Below are positions 22,500-32,130 of a stretch of DNA of 64,000 nucleotides, one piece after another. The position numbers and the translations under genes are program-made. Position 1 is the first letter of the stretch. Each line of letters starts with the position of its first letter. The stretch is taken from NCBI GenBank assembly GCA_021613375.1, contig CM038725.1, forward strand, positions 9,703,589 to 9,767,588, given 5' to 3'. Origin of the DNA: Megaleporinus macrocephalus (Eukaryota > Chordata > Actinopteri > Characiformes > Anostomidae). The notes under the pieces are model-generated. The model was not told where the DNA came from. It searched no databases and saw only the letters and a program-made list of their open reading frames with translations.

Positions 22500-23078
22500 C
22501 ATTATATCAGTACTGTTTGAGTAGTTTAATCAGAGGAGGATGGGTCCGCCCTTGTGAGTCTTGGTTCCTTCCAAGGTTTCTTCCTCCAGTTTTGAGGGAG
22601 TTTCCCTGCCACTGTCGCCTATGGCTTGCTCACTGGGGGGTTTTCTATGTTTGTTCTATGATTTTCTATGTTTGTTTTATAATTTCTATGATTTTCTGCT
22701 GTGTTATTTTTCTTCTTTGGCTAATGTATGCTCTATTGAGCTTTTCTTATCACTAACTTTCTGTAAAGCTGCTTTGTGACAACATCAGTTGTTAAAACAT
22801 TTTGAATTTATTCACGTGTCCGCATTTGACCCATCTGTGCAGTGAAACACCCACATATACACACACTAGGGGGCAGTGAGCACACGTGCCCGAAGCGGTG
22901 GGAAGCCCTATCCACCGTGCCCGTGGAGCAGTTGGGTTTAGGTGCCTTGCTCAAGAGCACCTCAGTCGTGGCCTGGGGGATCCTGGGGATCGAACCGGCG
23001 AACTTCCGGATCCCTATCCTTCAGGCCACGACTGCCCAATGCGCTCTACAAATAAAATAGATTTGATTTGATTTGATT
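22500..23078 (+). mobile_element. LINE 3' tail split by a SINE
   Basis: The tail begins 'CAGAGGAGGATGGGTCCGCC' (about 22531), passes 'GGCTTGCTCACTGGGG' and 'AAAGCTGCTTTGTGACAACA' (about 22765), then resumes after the SINE with GCGCTCTACAAATAAAATAG and ends in repeated TTTGA (about 23060-23078). This is the same tail family as 4290-5012. Confidence 0.7.
22808..23040 (-). mobile_element. tRNA-derived SINE inserted in the LINE tail
   Basis: Read on the minus strand it starts GGGCAGTCGTGGCCTGAAGG, an A-box-like head. It has a good Pol III B box, GGTTCGATCCC, then 'GAGCAAGGCACCTAAACCC' and a 3' body ending 'GGGTCAAATGCGGACACGTG'. The LINE tail sequence resumes directly on either side, so this is a clean secondary insertion. 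Two plus-strand frames over it are antisense shadows. Confidence 0.8.
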
Positions 23079-23089
23079 TGTTATAAAAC

Positions 23090-23760
23090 AAAACTCTGTT
23101 TTATTAATGTTGAGGATTTCAGTTTTGTCTCCAGAAAGACATAATCCTGGTGACACTGGGATACTGTAACCCAAACAATTTCCAAGGAATTTTAGCACCA
23201 TCTTCCAGAAGGGCAAAATCCTTTTGCATCCCCAAAATGTGTGAAAATACGTACCACATTCTTGTTTACATTTCCAACACATATTATCCTTCAGCACACC
23301 CATTCTGTGAAATATAATATCGACGTAGCACTTTATACTGAATTAGTTTTCCTCTTGCTTCTCTTATGTGTTTCCCATTATTAGCCACCCTTAAGTTTTC
23401 ACAACTCCTTTCACAGGCTCTAGAACACCTTCTATAGAATATGAATGCTTTCAGAAGAGGGCATGACAGCTCACAATACTCTGTCATAGTGTTTGTTCCT
23501 TGTTTGGGAACTAGCATTGATTGATTTGCAGATATTTCCAAAAACGGCTCTTGTCTATCAAATTAAAATTTTCCACCAGGTCACTGTAACATAACAAGCC
23601 CTCCTCGTTAAGTGTCATTAAAAGTATGTATTCCCTTATCAAACCACTGCCCCCAAAACACTTATTTCTTCCCCACCTTAACAATGGGAATATTCAATAA
23701 AGAGGAATAGCACTGACACAAATGTGAAATTTTATATTTCTATGAACTGCCGGCCAGGTC
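23090..23760 (-). pseudogene. L1/Tx1-like LINE ORF2 C-terminal relic
   Basis: Minus-strand translation gives the end of an L1-group ORF2 protein. One block, CWKCKQECGTYFHTFWGC followed by ILPFWKMVLKF (about 23180-23280), matches the family's Cys/His C-terminal segment (CWRCG..GT..H..W.CP....FW). A preceding block, 'KLIQYKVLRRYY' (about 23300-23345), lies in another frame, and further upstream are weaker matches ('SRFWKYLQI' near 23530). At least one frameshift and several stops show it is dead. The reverse transcriptase core is absent. Confidence 0.75.
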
Positions 23761-23809
23761 TCTTTAGAGTGCAGTACAAACTCTACAAACTTTTTAATCC
23801 TGTTGTCAT

Positions 23810-23877
23810 GTTCCACCTTAAATAGTGCGGTAGTGAGACAACAATCTGGCGTCTGCGGCAACATTTAATGTGGAACG
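23810..23877. mobile_element. Small palindromic MITE
   Basis: 'GTTCCACCTTAAATAGTGCG' and 'CATTTAATGTGGAAC' form an imperfect hairpin. A longer-armed member of the same family is at 36771-36890. Confidence 0.6.
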
Positions 23878-23927
23878 AGGAAAACCGGCGAATATAAAAG
23901 CTGACTTCTGCCAAGTTCTGAGCGAGT

Positions 23928-24172
23928 AATATATCGTCGCTGTCCAATGAATAACATGTACCTCAATTTTGGCGATTTCTAGTTTTTTACATCACTTAAA
24001 TGCAGTGCTGGGATTTATATTGTGAGAAAATTTCATGATGAATGGACCAATAGAAATGCTTCAAAATAGCTTGGAAAAATTCTGGTTCCATTGACTTACA
24101 TTGAAAGTGAAGACTCTCCTGTAAAGTTGCCATTTTAGAGATACCTGTCTTTCATTGGACAGTGACAATATA
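23928..24172. mobile_element. MITE, 'ATCGTCGCTGTCC' family, best copy
   Basis: Left end ATATCGTCGCTGTCCAATGA, right end TCATTGGACAGTGACAATAT. These are 20-bp inverted repeats with one mismatch. 245 bp, no coding capacity. Confidence 0.85.
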
Positions 24173-24540
24173 GTGATAGACTTAAAACAGCAGCTATAAG
24201 AAACTCAAACTGGAAGCTGCTCCCGTCCTGACCGCAGACGAAGGCTCACAAGCCATTTTTACTGGTGTTTGTTTGCTCAGTTTCTTGCATTTTATCCTTC
24301 ATGAACATCAAGTTTTGGTTTTTGATAAAAGCTCCTCATGGTTTCTCAGTTAAACTGATTTTGAGTGACGGTATAGGACGTAATCTGTTGGCACGTCGAG
24401 AGCTTCTAATAGAGAGCTTCTTCTTTTGGGAAAATCTCTTCCGGCCCTCCAGCTGCAGCTCGCACCAAAGCAACGCAGTGTGGTGACGTAATTTTCAAAC
24501 CACCTACTGAACAGCGGTTTCCTAAATCAGTTCAAACATG
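24173..24540. other. No gene recognised
   Basis: A plus-strand frame at 24265-24486 begins with a hydrophobic run but shows no family match. Confidence 0.35.
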
Positions 24541-24544
24541 GAAA

Positions 24545-24870
24545 ATTAGATTAGATTAGATTCGATTTGATTAGATTAGGTTCAACTTTGTAGTCATTGT
24601 GCAGAGTACAGGTACAAAGCCAATGAAATGCTGTTAGCATCCAACCAGAAGTGCAAAATACATTATTATTTACATGTAAATAAAGAGTAAAACAGAAATG
24701 ACTAACAATTTGAGGTTATTGTAGATGTAGTGGTATATAAATAAATATATAGAATGTAGGTGTACACAGAATTTGAGATAAGAGGGTGGTACATAAAATA
24801 AAATATAAATTACTATACATATATACATACAAAATAATGAACAAATACATATAATGAACACATATCAGCA
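24545..24870 (-). mobile_element. Non-LTR element 3' tail (minus strand)
   Basis: The plus strand starts with repeated ATTAG, then 'CAACTTTGTAGTCATTGTGC' and 'GTACAAAGCCAATGAAATGC', followed by AT-rich sequence. Read on the minus strand this is the familiar 3' end of a fish LINE ending in short tandem repeats. Confidence 0.6.
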
Positions 24871-26225
24871 AACATAGTGTTTTGGCTTATGAGGATTACA
24901 GGGTTCTTCTTGGTACAACATCTCACTAAACTCAACGATCAGACTTCACCACATCATTCGGGACCAGTCTGTTCATTTTTTTAGCCCAACCTCACCTGTT
25001 CCACAAAAGCTTATAATAACTGCATACTTATGCACCGCCGGTTTACCTGCATCAACAGAACTAGCAGAAACTCTCAGCCCCCCACATTACATAACTGCTA
25101 AGTCTGTGCTCCAAAATATTTAGCTTTTAGCTCGACAGATAACAGGTTTTACATTATGTTTCTTTATTAGTCAGAATTTGCCCATAAAATACTGCAGATA
25201 GTTGTGATTTTTCTAATTGTACCCTATTTTAATGCACTGGGGTGGAGTTGGGGGTGGGGTGGTGGTGTAATCACATACACATTAACAAACACGCACACAC
25301 ACACACAGGCAGGGACCCAAACTTATAAACCAACTGGGGCCCAAAGTTATATCCTAACTGGAGCTCTTGTATCACCAAACAAAAAGCCCACATAAAACAC
25401 ATATGGGGTCCACATAGACATGTTGGCCGGGTGGCTAACTGAGAAATCCTGTTTTCCCCTCAGATGTCCTGAACGTGTATCTGTAAAATTTGTCTATTAT
25501 TTTTTTCCATCAGCATTATTTTGGCTTCATTCTCTTTTTTCTTTCGAAAAGTTTTTATTGTCACCATTTCACATATATGCACAACTTTGTACAAAACATT
25601 TTCTTTTTCATAAAACCATCACATACATTTGTGAATAAAAACAGTATGTTAAAAAGGATAGTTGAAAAAAAGGCCTTAAAATAAAATCCCCAGTTTTCAT
25701 AAAACCCTGGTTAAATATTTAGTGTTTTTTTTTGTTTATTGTTTTTTTTTATTCACATATTTTATATTTTTAAAAGTCTGTGCAAAAGTAAATAAATACA
25801 TAAAATCTCTAAAAAAAAATCACTTTAAAATAAGTGTCTCTTGGCTGTATTCTCTTATTTAAGATGGATTTGTTTTTTTGTTGTTTTTTTTTCAAATTTT
25901 GGCCAAAACTTCGACTTCAGGATTTGACATGAGACAACATGTTTCCACTGGATGGTTAGTAACATTACTTTTAAACAAGCAAGTTAAAGGAGGATTATAA
26001 TAATAATAATAATATAATAATAATAATCATATGCAGCACTTAATTCTGATCTGAAGTTGCTGTAGGAGCTAAAACAAGTTTTGGACTGACATTCTTTGTG
26101 TTATTAATATTATTATTTCTTATACTGTTAGACTCCTTCACCAACAGAACTACAGCAACTCTATACAAGACAAATATTAAACAGACATTATCATCATTGG
26201 ACCGAAATAAAAGTTCATTGTTCTG
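24871..26225. other. No gene; T- and A-rich low complexity
   Basis: It contains an AC run near 25290-25310 and many poly-T stretches between 25500 and 25900. An AATAAT run lies near 25999-26027. No coding frame is supported. Confidence 0.45.
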
Positions 26226-26240
26226 TCTGTTATTCAACTG
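26225..26240 (-). terminator. snRNA 3' box of U5 copy 2
   Basis: On the minus strand GTTGAATAACAGACAG approximates the 3' box (AAARNNAGA with one mismatch) just past the U5 3' stem. Confidence 0.55.
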
Positions 26241-26246
26241 AGAAAA

Positions 26247-26364
26247 AAGACCCTACGAATCATCAGGGCCACAAAAAATTAGTAGATACTCATAGTGCTC
26301 CTCTCCACGGAAATCTTTAGTAAAAGGCGAAAGATTTATACGAAATGAAGTGAAACAAGAGTGA
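26247..26364 (-). ncRNA. U5 spliceosomal snRNA gene, copy 2
   Basis: About 118 nt. Loop I (CGCCTTTTACTAAAG, 26315-26329), the flanking stem and the Sm site AATTTTTTG are identical to copy 1. Changes fall in the outer helices. The 5' strand reads TCACTCTTGTTTCACTTC, with one substitution (CTCTTC to CACTTC) that weakens the lower stem, and the 3' hairpin is GGCCCT/AGGGTC with a G-U pair. PSE and distal element are present at the same distances. It is a plausible functional variant or a gene at an early stage of decay. Confidence 0.88.
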
Positions 26365-26408
26365 AATAACGTCTATAGTTTTAGAGACGGTATGTGCCCT
26401 CAGCCACT

Positions 26409-26429
26409 ATGTTTTAAGGTGACGGTGAG
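26409..26429 (-). promoter_or_regulatory. PSE, U5 copy 2
   Basis: On the minus strand CTCACCGTCACCTTAAAACA is a closer match to the vertebrate PSE consensus than in copy 1. It lies about 45-65 bp upstream of the U5 start. Confidence 0.78.
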
Positions 26430-26565
26430 CTCTTAACATCACTACTTTAACTTTTAAATCAGAGAAGTTATAACCAGTAACCAGAGTTTATAACCCGTAT
26501 AGAAAAGGTTTGCCTTGCGGGATAGAAGACACATAACTTAATAACGTGAAAAGTATTCCACATGG

Positions 26566-26625
26566 ACGCAATGCATCATGGGAGGAGTCCCGATCGAGTC
26601 ACGTGGGACGCAAACGTTTGCAAAT
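26566..26625 (-). promoter_or_regulatory. Distal element, U5 copy 2
   Basis: Staf-type CCTCCCATGATGCATTGCGT (26566-26585), CACGTG near 26600, and octamer-like ATTTGCAAA (26617-26625). Layout and sequence are nearly identical to copy 1. Confidence 0.8.
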
Positions 26626-26634
26626 AAGAGCTCA

Positions 26635-26850
26635 GAACGAGTTCAATACTAGTTACAGGAACTCCGGCTCTTACCAGCGAGTCAGATCCAACGATTCAGC
26701 TCACAGTTTAGAGTCGATTCCTTCCAGTAAGTCAAATCCAATGATTTAGCGCTGAGTTAAGAGTCGACTCGTTCCAGTGAATCATATTAAATTGTTCAGC
26801 TCACAGTTTAGAGTCGATTCGTTCCAGTCGACTCTTTCCAGTGAGTCGGT
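26635..26850. repeat. Short minisatellite of U5 copy 2
   Basis: About four 50-bp units ('TTCCAGTGAATCATATTAAA', 'TTCCAGTCGACTCTTTCCAG') follow the distal element. A LINE fragment begins about 20 bp past the array end. Confidence 0.85.
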
Positions 26851-26869
26851 TCTTCTTATTATATCTATA

Positions 26870-27086
26870 AAGTCAGAGAGCTTCAGTTTGGAGATCAGGG
26901 ATGAGAGATGAGATTTGTTTCATCAGGCCATCAGGCTTGTGAACACCTCACGCACTACCTCTCCTATCTGAACTGGTTTTAACTGGTCTGATTTTAACTG
27001 CACCTTACTCTCACTGTACTGCTGCTGTCAGAATACTGTTTACATTCACTACTCGCACAAAAACACTATTGTTTACATTTGTTACT

Positions 27087-27155
<69 letters not shown>

Positions 27156-27345
27156 TTTTATTTTATTTTTTTTTTTTTTTATTTACTAATATTATATTTT
27201 ATATATTTTCTTTATATTTTCATTATTTCTTTTTTTGTTATCTTTATCTATTGGTGAATGGAGGAACAGCAAAGTAAGAGTTTCATTGTACAGTGTAACT
27301 GTCTGTTCTGCTGTGCATATGACAATAAAACTCTTGAATCTTGTT
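26870..27345 (+). mobile_element. L2-like LINE 3' end between U5 copies 2 and 3
   Basis: It has the C-terminal coding remnant 'CATCAGGCCATCAGGCTTGT', then a 3' untranslated region and the terminal 'TTTCATTGTACAGTGTAACT' to 'GACAATAAAACTCTTGAATC'. A TA run (27091-27148) and poly-T lie in the middle. Two overlapping frames there are TA-repeat translations. Confidence 0.7.
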
Positions 27346-27465
27346 TTCTTTGCTGTTAAATCTTCTCAAATGAACTTTCCACTCATATCAATGTCAGAAT
27401 AATTTTACTGGACATATATTTCACTTTACAAGCAAGCAAGAGCACATAAATGTATAAATTTCATA

Positions 27466-27482
27466 ATGATTATCTGATTTTT
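27466..27482 (-). terminator. snRNA 3' box of U5 copy 3
   Basis: On the minus strand GTAAAAATCAGATAATC contains AAAATCAGA, matching AAARNNAGA, about 13 bp after the U5 3' stem. Confidence 0.75.
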
Positions 27483-27494
27483 ACTGAGAGAATG

Positions 27495-27610
27495 AAGCCC
27501 TACTGTCCAGCAGGGCCACAAAAATTAGTTGATACTCATAGTGCTCCTCTCCACGGAAATCTTTAGTAAAAGGCGAAAGATTTATTCGAGATGAAGAGAA
27601 GCAAGAGTGT
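27495..27610 (-). ncRNA. U5 spliceosomal snRNA gene, copy 3
   Basis: 116 nt. The 5' strand ACACTCTTGCTTCTCTTCAT is identical to copy 1. Loop I is intact (27561-27575). The Sm site has five instead of six T residues (AATTTTTG, 27519-27526). The 3' hairpin arms are GCCCTGCT and AGTAGGGC, as in copy 1. Differences include GAATAAATC for GTATAAATC below the loop. PSE and Staf site are present, but the octamer is lost. Confidence 0.9.
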
Positions 27611-27653
27611 GATAACGAACTAACTTGCAGAGACGGCACGTGACCTCAGCCGC

Positions 27654-27674
27654 TATGCTTTAAGGTGACGGTGT
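27654..27674 (-). promoter_or_regulatory. PSE, U5 copy 3
   Basis: On the minus strand ACACCGTCACCTTAAAGCAT, about 44-64 bp upstream of the U5 start. Confidence 0.75.
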
Positions 27675-27810
27675 CCTCTTAACATCACTACTTAAACTTT
27701 TAGAAACGTTATATATAGTAACCAGAGTTCAAAACCCGCTTAAAAAAGGTTTTGCTGCGCGCGGAACAAGACAATAACTTATAACATGAATAACATTCTA
27801 CATGGACCAG

Positions 27811-27876
27811 CGCAATGCATCATGGGAGGAGTCCCCATGCAGTCACGTGAGACACAAGCCGTTCCAAGTAAAAGCT
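27811..27876 (-). promoter_or_regulatory. Distal element, U5 copy 3 (octamer lost)
   Basis: The Staf-type CCTCCCATGATGCATTGCG (27811-27829) and a CACGTG are intact. The octamer position reads TTCCAAGTA, so the octamer is degenerate. Confidence 0.72.
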
Positions 27877-27894
27877 CCAAACAAGTTGAGTACT

Positions 27895-29470
27895 AGTGAC
27901 AGGCAGTCCGACTCTTTCCAGTGAGTCGGATCAAATGTTTTAGCGCACGGTAAAGAGTGAACTCTTTCCAGTGAGTCAGATCCAATAGTTCAGCGAAGAG
28001 ATAAGAGTCGACTCTTTCCAGTGAGTCAGATCAAATGGTTCAGCGAACAGTTAAGAGTCGACTCTTTCCAGTGAGTCGGATCAAATGTTTTAGCGCACGG
28101 TTAAGAGTCGACTCTTTCCAGTGAGTCAGATCCAATAGTTCAGCGAACAGATAAGAGTCGACTCTTTCCAGTGAGTCAGATCAAATGGTTCAGCGAACAT
28201 TTAAGAGTCGACTCTTTCCAGTGAAACAGATTAAATGTTTTAGCGCACGGTTAAGAGTCAACTCTTTCCAGTGAAACAGATTAAATGTTTTAGGGCACGA
28301 TTAAGAGTCAACTCTTTCCAGTGAGTCGGATCAAATGTTTTAGGGCACGGTTAAGAGTCAACTCTTTCCAGTGAGTCGGATCAAATGGTTCAGCGAACAG
28401 TGAAGAGTCGACTCTTTCCAGTGAAACAGATTAAATGTTTTAGGGCACGGTTAAGAGTCGATTCTTTCCAGTGAGTCGGATCAAATGTTTTAGCGAACAG
28501 TTAAGAGTCGATTCTTTCCAGTGAGTCGGATCAAATGTTTTAGCGAACAGATAAGAGTCGACTCTTTCCAGTGAGTCAGATCAAATGGTTCAGCGAACAG
28601 TTAAGAGTCGACTCTTTCCAGTGAAACAGATTAAATGTTTTAGCGCACGGTTAAGAGTCGACTCTTTCCAGTGAAACAGATTAAATGTTTTAGGGCACGA
28701 TTAAGAGTCAACTCTTTCCAGTGAGTCGGATCAAATGTTTTAGGGCACGGTTAAGAGTCAACTCTTTCCAGTGAAACAGATTAAATGTTTTAGGGCACGA
28801 TTAAGAGTCAACTCTTTCCAGTGAGTCGGATCAAATGTTTTAGGGCACGGTTAAGAGTCAACTCTTTCCAGTGAGTCGGATCAAATGTTTTAGCGAACTG
28901 TTAAGAGTCGACTCTTTCTAGTGAGTCAGATCAAATGGTTCAGCGAACAGTTAAGAGTCGACTCTTTCCAGTGAAACAGATTAAATGTTTTAGGGCACGG
29001 TTAAGAGTCGATTCTTTCCAGTGAGTCGGATCAAATGTTTTAGCGAACAGTTAAGAGTCGACTCTTTCCAGTGAGTCAGATCAAATGGTTCAGCGAACAG
29101 TTAAGAGTCGACTCTTTCCAGTGAAACAGATCAAATGTTTTAGCGCACGTTTAAGAGTCAACTCTTTCCAGTGAAACAGATTAAATGTTTTAGGGCACGG
29201 TTAAGAGTCAACTCTTTCCAGTGAGTCGGATCAAATGTTTTAGCGAACAGTTAAGAGTCGACTCTTTCTAGCGAGTCAGATCAAATATTTTAGCGAACAG
29301 TTAAGAGTCGACTCTTTCCAGTGAAACAGATCAAATGTTTTAGCGAACAGTTAAGAGTCGACTCTTTCCAGTGAAACAGATCAAATGTTTGAGCGAACAG
29401 TTAAGAGTCGATTCTTTCCAGTGAGTCGGATCAAATGGTTCAACTCACAATTAGGAGTCGGTTCTTTCGG
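27895..29470. repeat. 50-bp minisatellite upstream of U5 copy 3, 31 in-phase units
   Basis: Units starting GTGAGTCGGA, GTGAGTCAGA or GTGAAACAGA occur exactly every 50 bp from 27921 to 29421, with no indels over 31 units. Unit types recur in blocks: 'TTCAGCGAACAG', 'TTTAGCGCACGG' and 'TTTAGGGCACGA' variants alternate in runs, indicating higher-order duplication. About seven to eight units hold an exact TGAGTCA. All carry AAGAGTCGACTCTTTCC or close variants, a near-palindrome. Confidence 0.97.
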
Positions 29471-30469
29471 CTATCACGCCATTCTTGTTTCAGATTTTAG
29501 TTCCCAAAATTAGCGACTTCAGTAAGAATATCAATCATTTAATGTTCTTTAAAGCGTTAGTGTACAATGTTATTAATGAATAAATCAACAAATAAAAAAT
29601 GCAATACATTTATTGCTTAAAAACATAACTGAGTCAGATAGTAAGAAGTTTCATTGAATGAATTGTAAAATGCAGTCATCTCATGATCGGCATACGGACC
29701 AAATGCAGGCAAATCCATCAACCGGTCATCAAAGAAAGATAGAAAATAATAATAAATCAGAGGAACTAGTGAGGCAAACTTGGCAACATGGCTAGGAATT
29801 GGATGAAAACTGCCAAGAAGAAAATCAGACATGCACAAAAAGCTGCAGGTGTTGGGGATAATAAGGGGGAAGAGCCAAAATGTTCCTTGGAAATCCAGGA
29901 CGCCTCTGAGTTTCAGATGCGTTGTCCTACAATGTACTCAATTCTCCTAATTTACAGAGGAGAAAATAGAAAATGAATCACCTCTTCAGTGAGAGTCGAC
30001 TCTCGATATTTACCTAAAATAGCTGAACTGACTTGTTTGTGAACAACACATCACTATTCAGTGCTTCATTCAAAAGAATAGATCTTTAAAGAAGAGAATT
30101 GGTCTTTCATGTTCACCTGCATCATATGATAGCTGAAGCATTTCTTTACATACTAATATGATATGTAAAGCTTTTCTGTAGAACAATGATTCATGTATTA
30201 ATGATTTTACACACAGCTTTAAATATAAATTAAATATAATAACTGTCCCACCAATAAATCTAGGCAAAAACTTCTTCATTTCAGTTCAGAAGTTTAAAAT
30301 ACTCTTTAACATGTAAAAGTAAATACTCAGTGATAAAAAAGCCTCATTGCACTCTGATCATAGAGACATAGAAGCATTCCAGCACACCCTCACAGTGCAG
30401 CTTAAGGTTATGTTTATAGAACCCCCATTACATTACACTGTAACCTCACATTGTCCATTTCTATTACGA
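29471..30469. other. No gene recognised
   Basis: AT-rich. A 62-codon basic plus-strand frame (29788-29976) and a 73-codon minus-strand frame overlap and match nothing known to me. Confidence 0.4.
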
Positions 30470-30835
30470 TGATGTTTGAATAGAGTTTTGATATCACCAA
30501 TAGAGAACACCAACACCATTAATAATAATTTCTGGTGCTCTTCTGTGACGCTGAATGATTTGTATATATGGACCAGTAGATGTAAGTAAAGTGAAGAACA
30601 CCATAACAATTTGCAATAAACTTAATAATAAAAAAAGAAATTCTACTAATTCTTTGAACCAAAACCACCACAGTGTCAGAAAGACCTACACACTTGAGGG
30701 CCTGTTTGGAATTCTTGGATGCTACTATGATCTAGCAATGCAGTTTAATAATAATTACTTGCATTAGCCAGTCACGTTGTGTTCAACGTTGCTACAACGT
30801 TGTCAAAAGGTGGTGCTTCTTATGTTGTCTGAACA
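30470..30835 (+). repeat. Paralogous repeat, uninterrupted copy A
   Basis: It matches copy B, whose parts lie at 32085-32130, 33859-34001 and 37696-37940. The blocks 'GATATCACCAATAGAGAACA', TTCTTTGAACCAAAA and 'GAATGCAGTTTAAT' are shared in order. It ends in 'CAACGTTG' repeats. Copy A serves as an empty-site reference for two insertions in copy B. The family is not identified. Confidence 0.75.
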
Positions 30836-32084
30836 AGGTTGTCAAGGTTGTAGGTGTTTTATGTTACTATGACTACCTGTTAGCAAAATTCCAGTTCCAT
30901 GCAGATATAATGGAATGTATGAAGGATTCTGGAGGTTGTGACAACATACTGCCAATGTTGCCACTATGTCGTCAGATAACATTGTCACAACTGTTTGAGA
31001 ATATACATTTTAACTCTGTTCAACTGTGTTAACTGTGTTTGCAGGGCAGCTACATTAGCCTTACAGCTCTAGCACCAAACACCAAACAAACGTAGCTTTA
31101 CATTTACAGCATCACATGCTTTGCTGTTGAATTTTACTGTCTAAACTTAAGCTTGTAAGCAAAAGCCAGTACTAAGGCTCCAGACGTTTCCTTTAGTACT
31201 TAGATTAGTGCCTCACAGAGAGATAGCCCTTCAGAGTCTGGTGTTTGGACAACCAGTGGAATTTGTTCCACCACCTGGGTGCCAGGACTGAGAAGAGTCT
31301 TGATCTACTGTCCTCTGTGCATCTTGAAGGATGGTGTTCTTCAAGCAGAGCTGTGTTAGAAGCTCAAAGGGCTTGAGGTACAGGTATGAAGTACCGTCAG
31401 TTAGGAAAGGGGCTGATCCATTTTTGACTGTAGGCATCAGAGTTTTAAATCTGATACCAGTAACTACAGGAACAAATGAGGAGAACACAGCAGTGGAGTG
31501 ACATGAGTGAACCCAGAAAGGTTCAAGACAAGTTGTGTTGTTGTACTCTGGATAAGTTGCAAGGGGGCAGCCAGGAGGGACTTACAGCAGTCAAGCCATG
31601 AGGTGAAATACTAGCACCTGGGTGGCTTTGTGAGTGAGGCTGGTTTGAATCCGCCGGATGTTGTAGAGGAGAAACCTGCTCAACCGAGTCAGGTTCACAG
31701 TATGAGCTGAGAATGATAAGTGGTCACCCGGAATCATGTCCGACTGAGTTTTACTGCACTCATGTGGTTGTTTATTTATCATAATTGTCTTATTTATTTA
31801 ATTTAATGATGTTTTTACTTGCAGTTCAAGATGGATCCTTGAGGCTGGGCAGCCTTGTAAGTGTTTACAGTGTTTCAAATGTTTTGGCTTTGTACTGCTT
31901 CTCTGTGTTCAACCACTTATAATAAGAGCCATATTAATCACAGGCTAATTATAAGGCCATTGAGAACAATGACAATGAGACAACTGTCCTCGTTTCTAGA
32001 CTCAAACATATTTGTTAATTACTTATTAAATGTTGGGCATTTGATTTTACATAACAGGTTTTAAGTAATTACCAGTCTGTTTAT
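30836..32084. other. No gene recognised
   Basis: The segment around 31210-31790 is less AT-rich and resembles moderately conserved fish repeat sequence, but I cannot name it. The 85-codon minus-strand frame there is not family-like. Confidence 0.35.
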
Positions 32085-32130
32085 CAATAATGTTTGCGTT
32101 TGAACAGGGTATTGATATCACTAATGGAGA

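Noticed and set aside
22842..23071. Two overlapping plus-strand frames at 22842-23071
   Set aside because: They lie antisense to the minus-strand SINE and are not genes.
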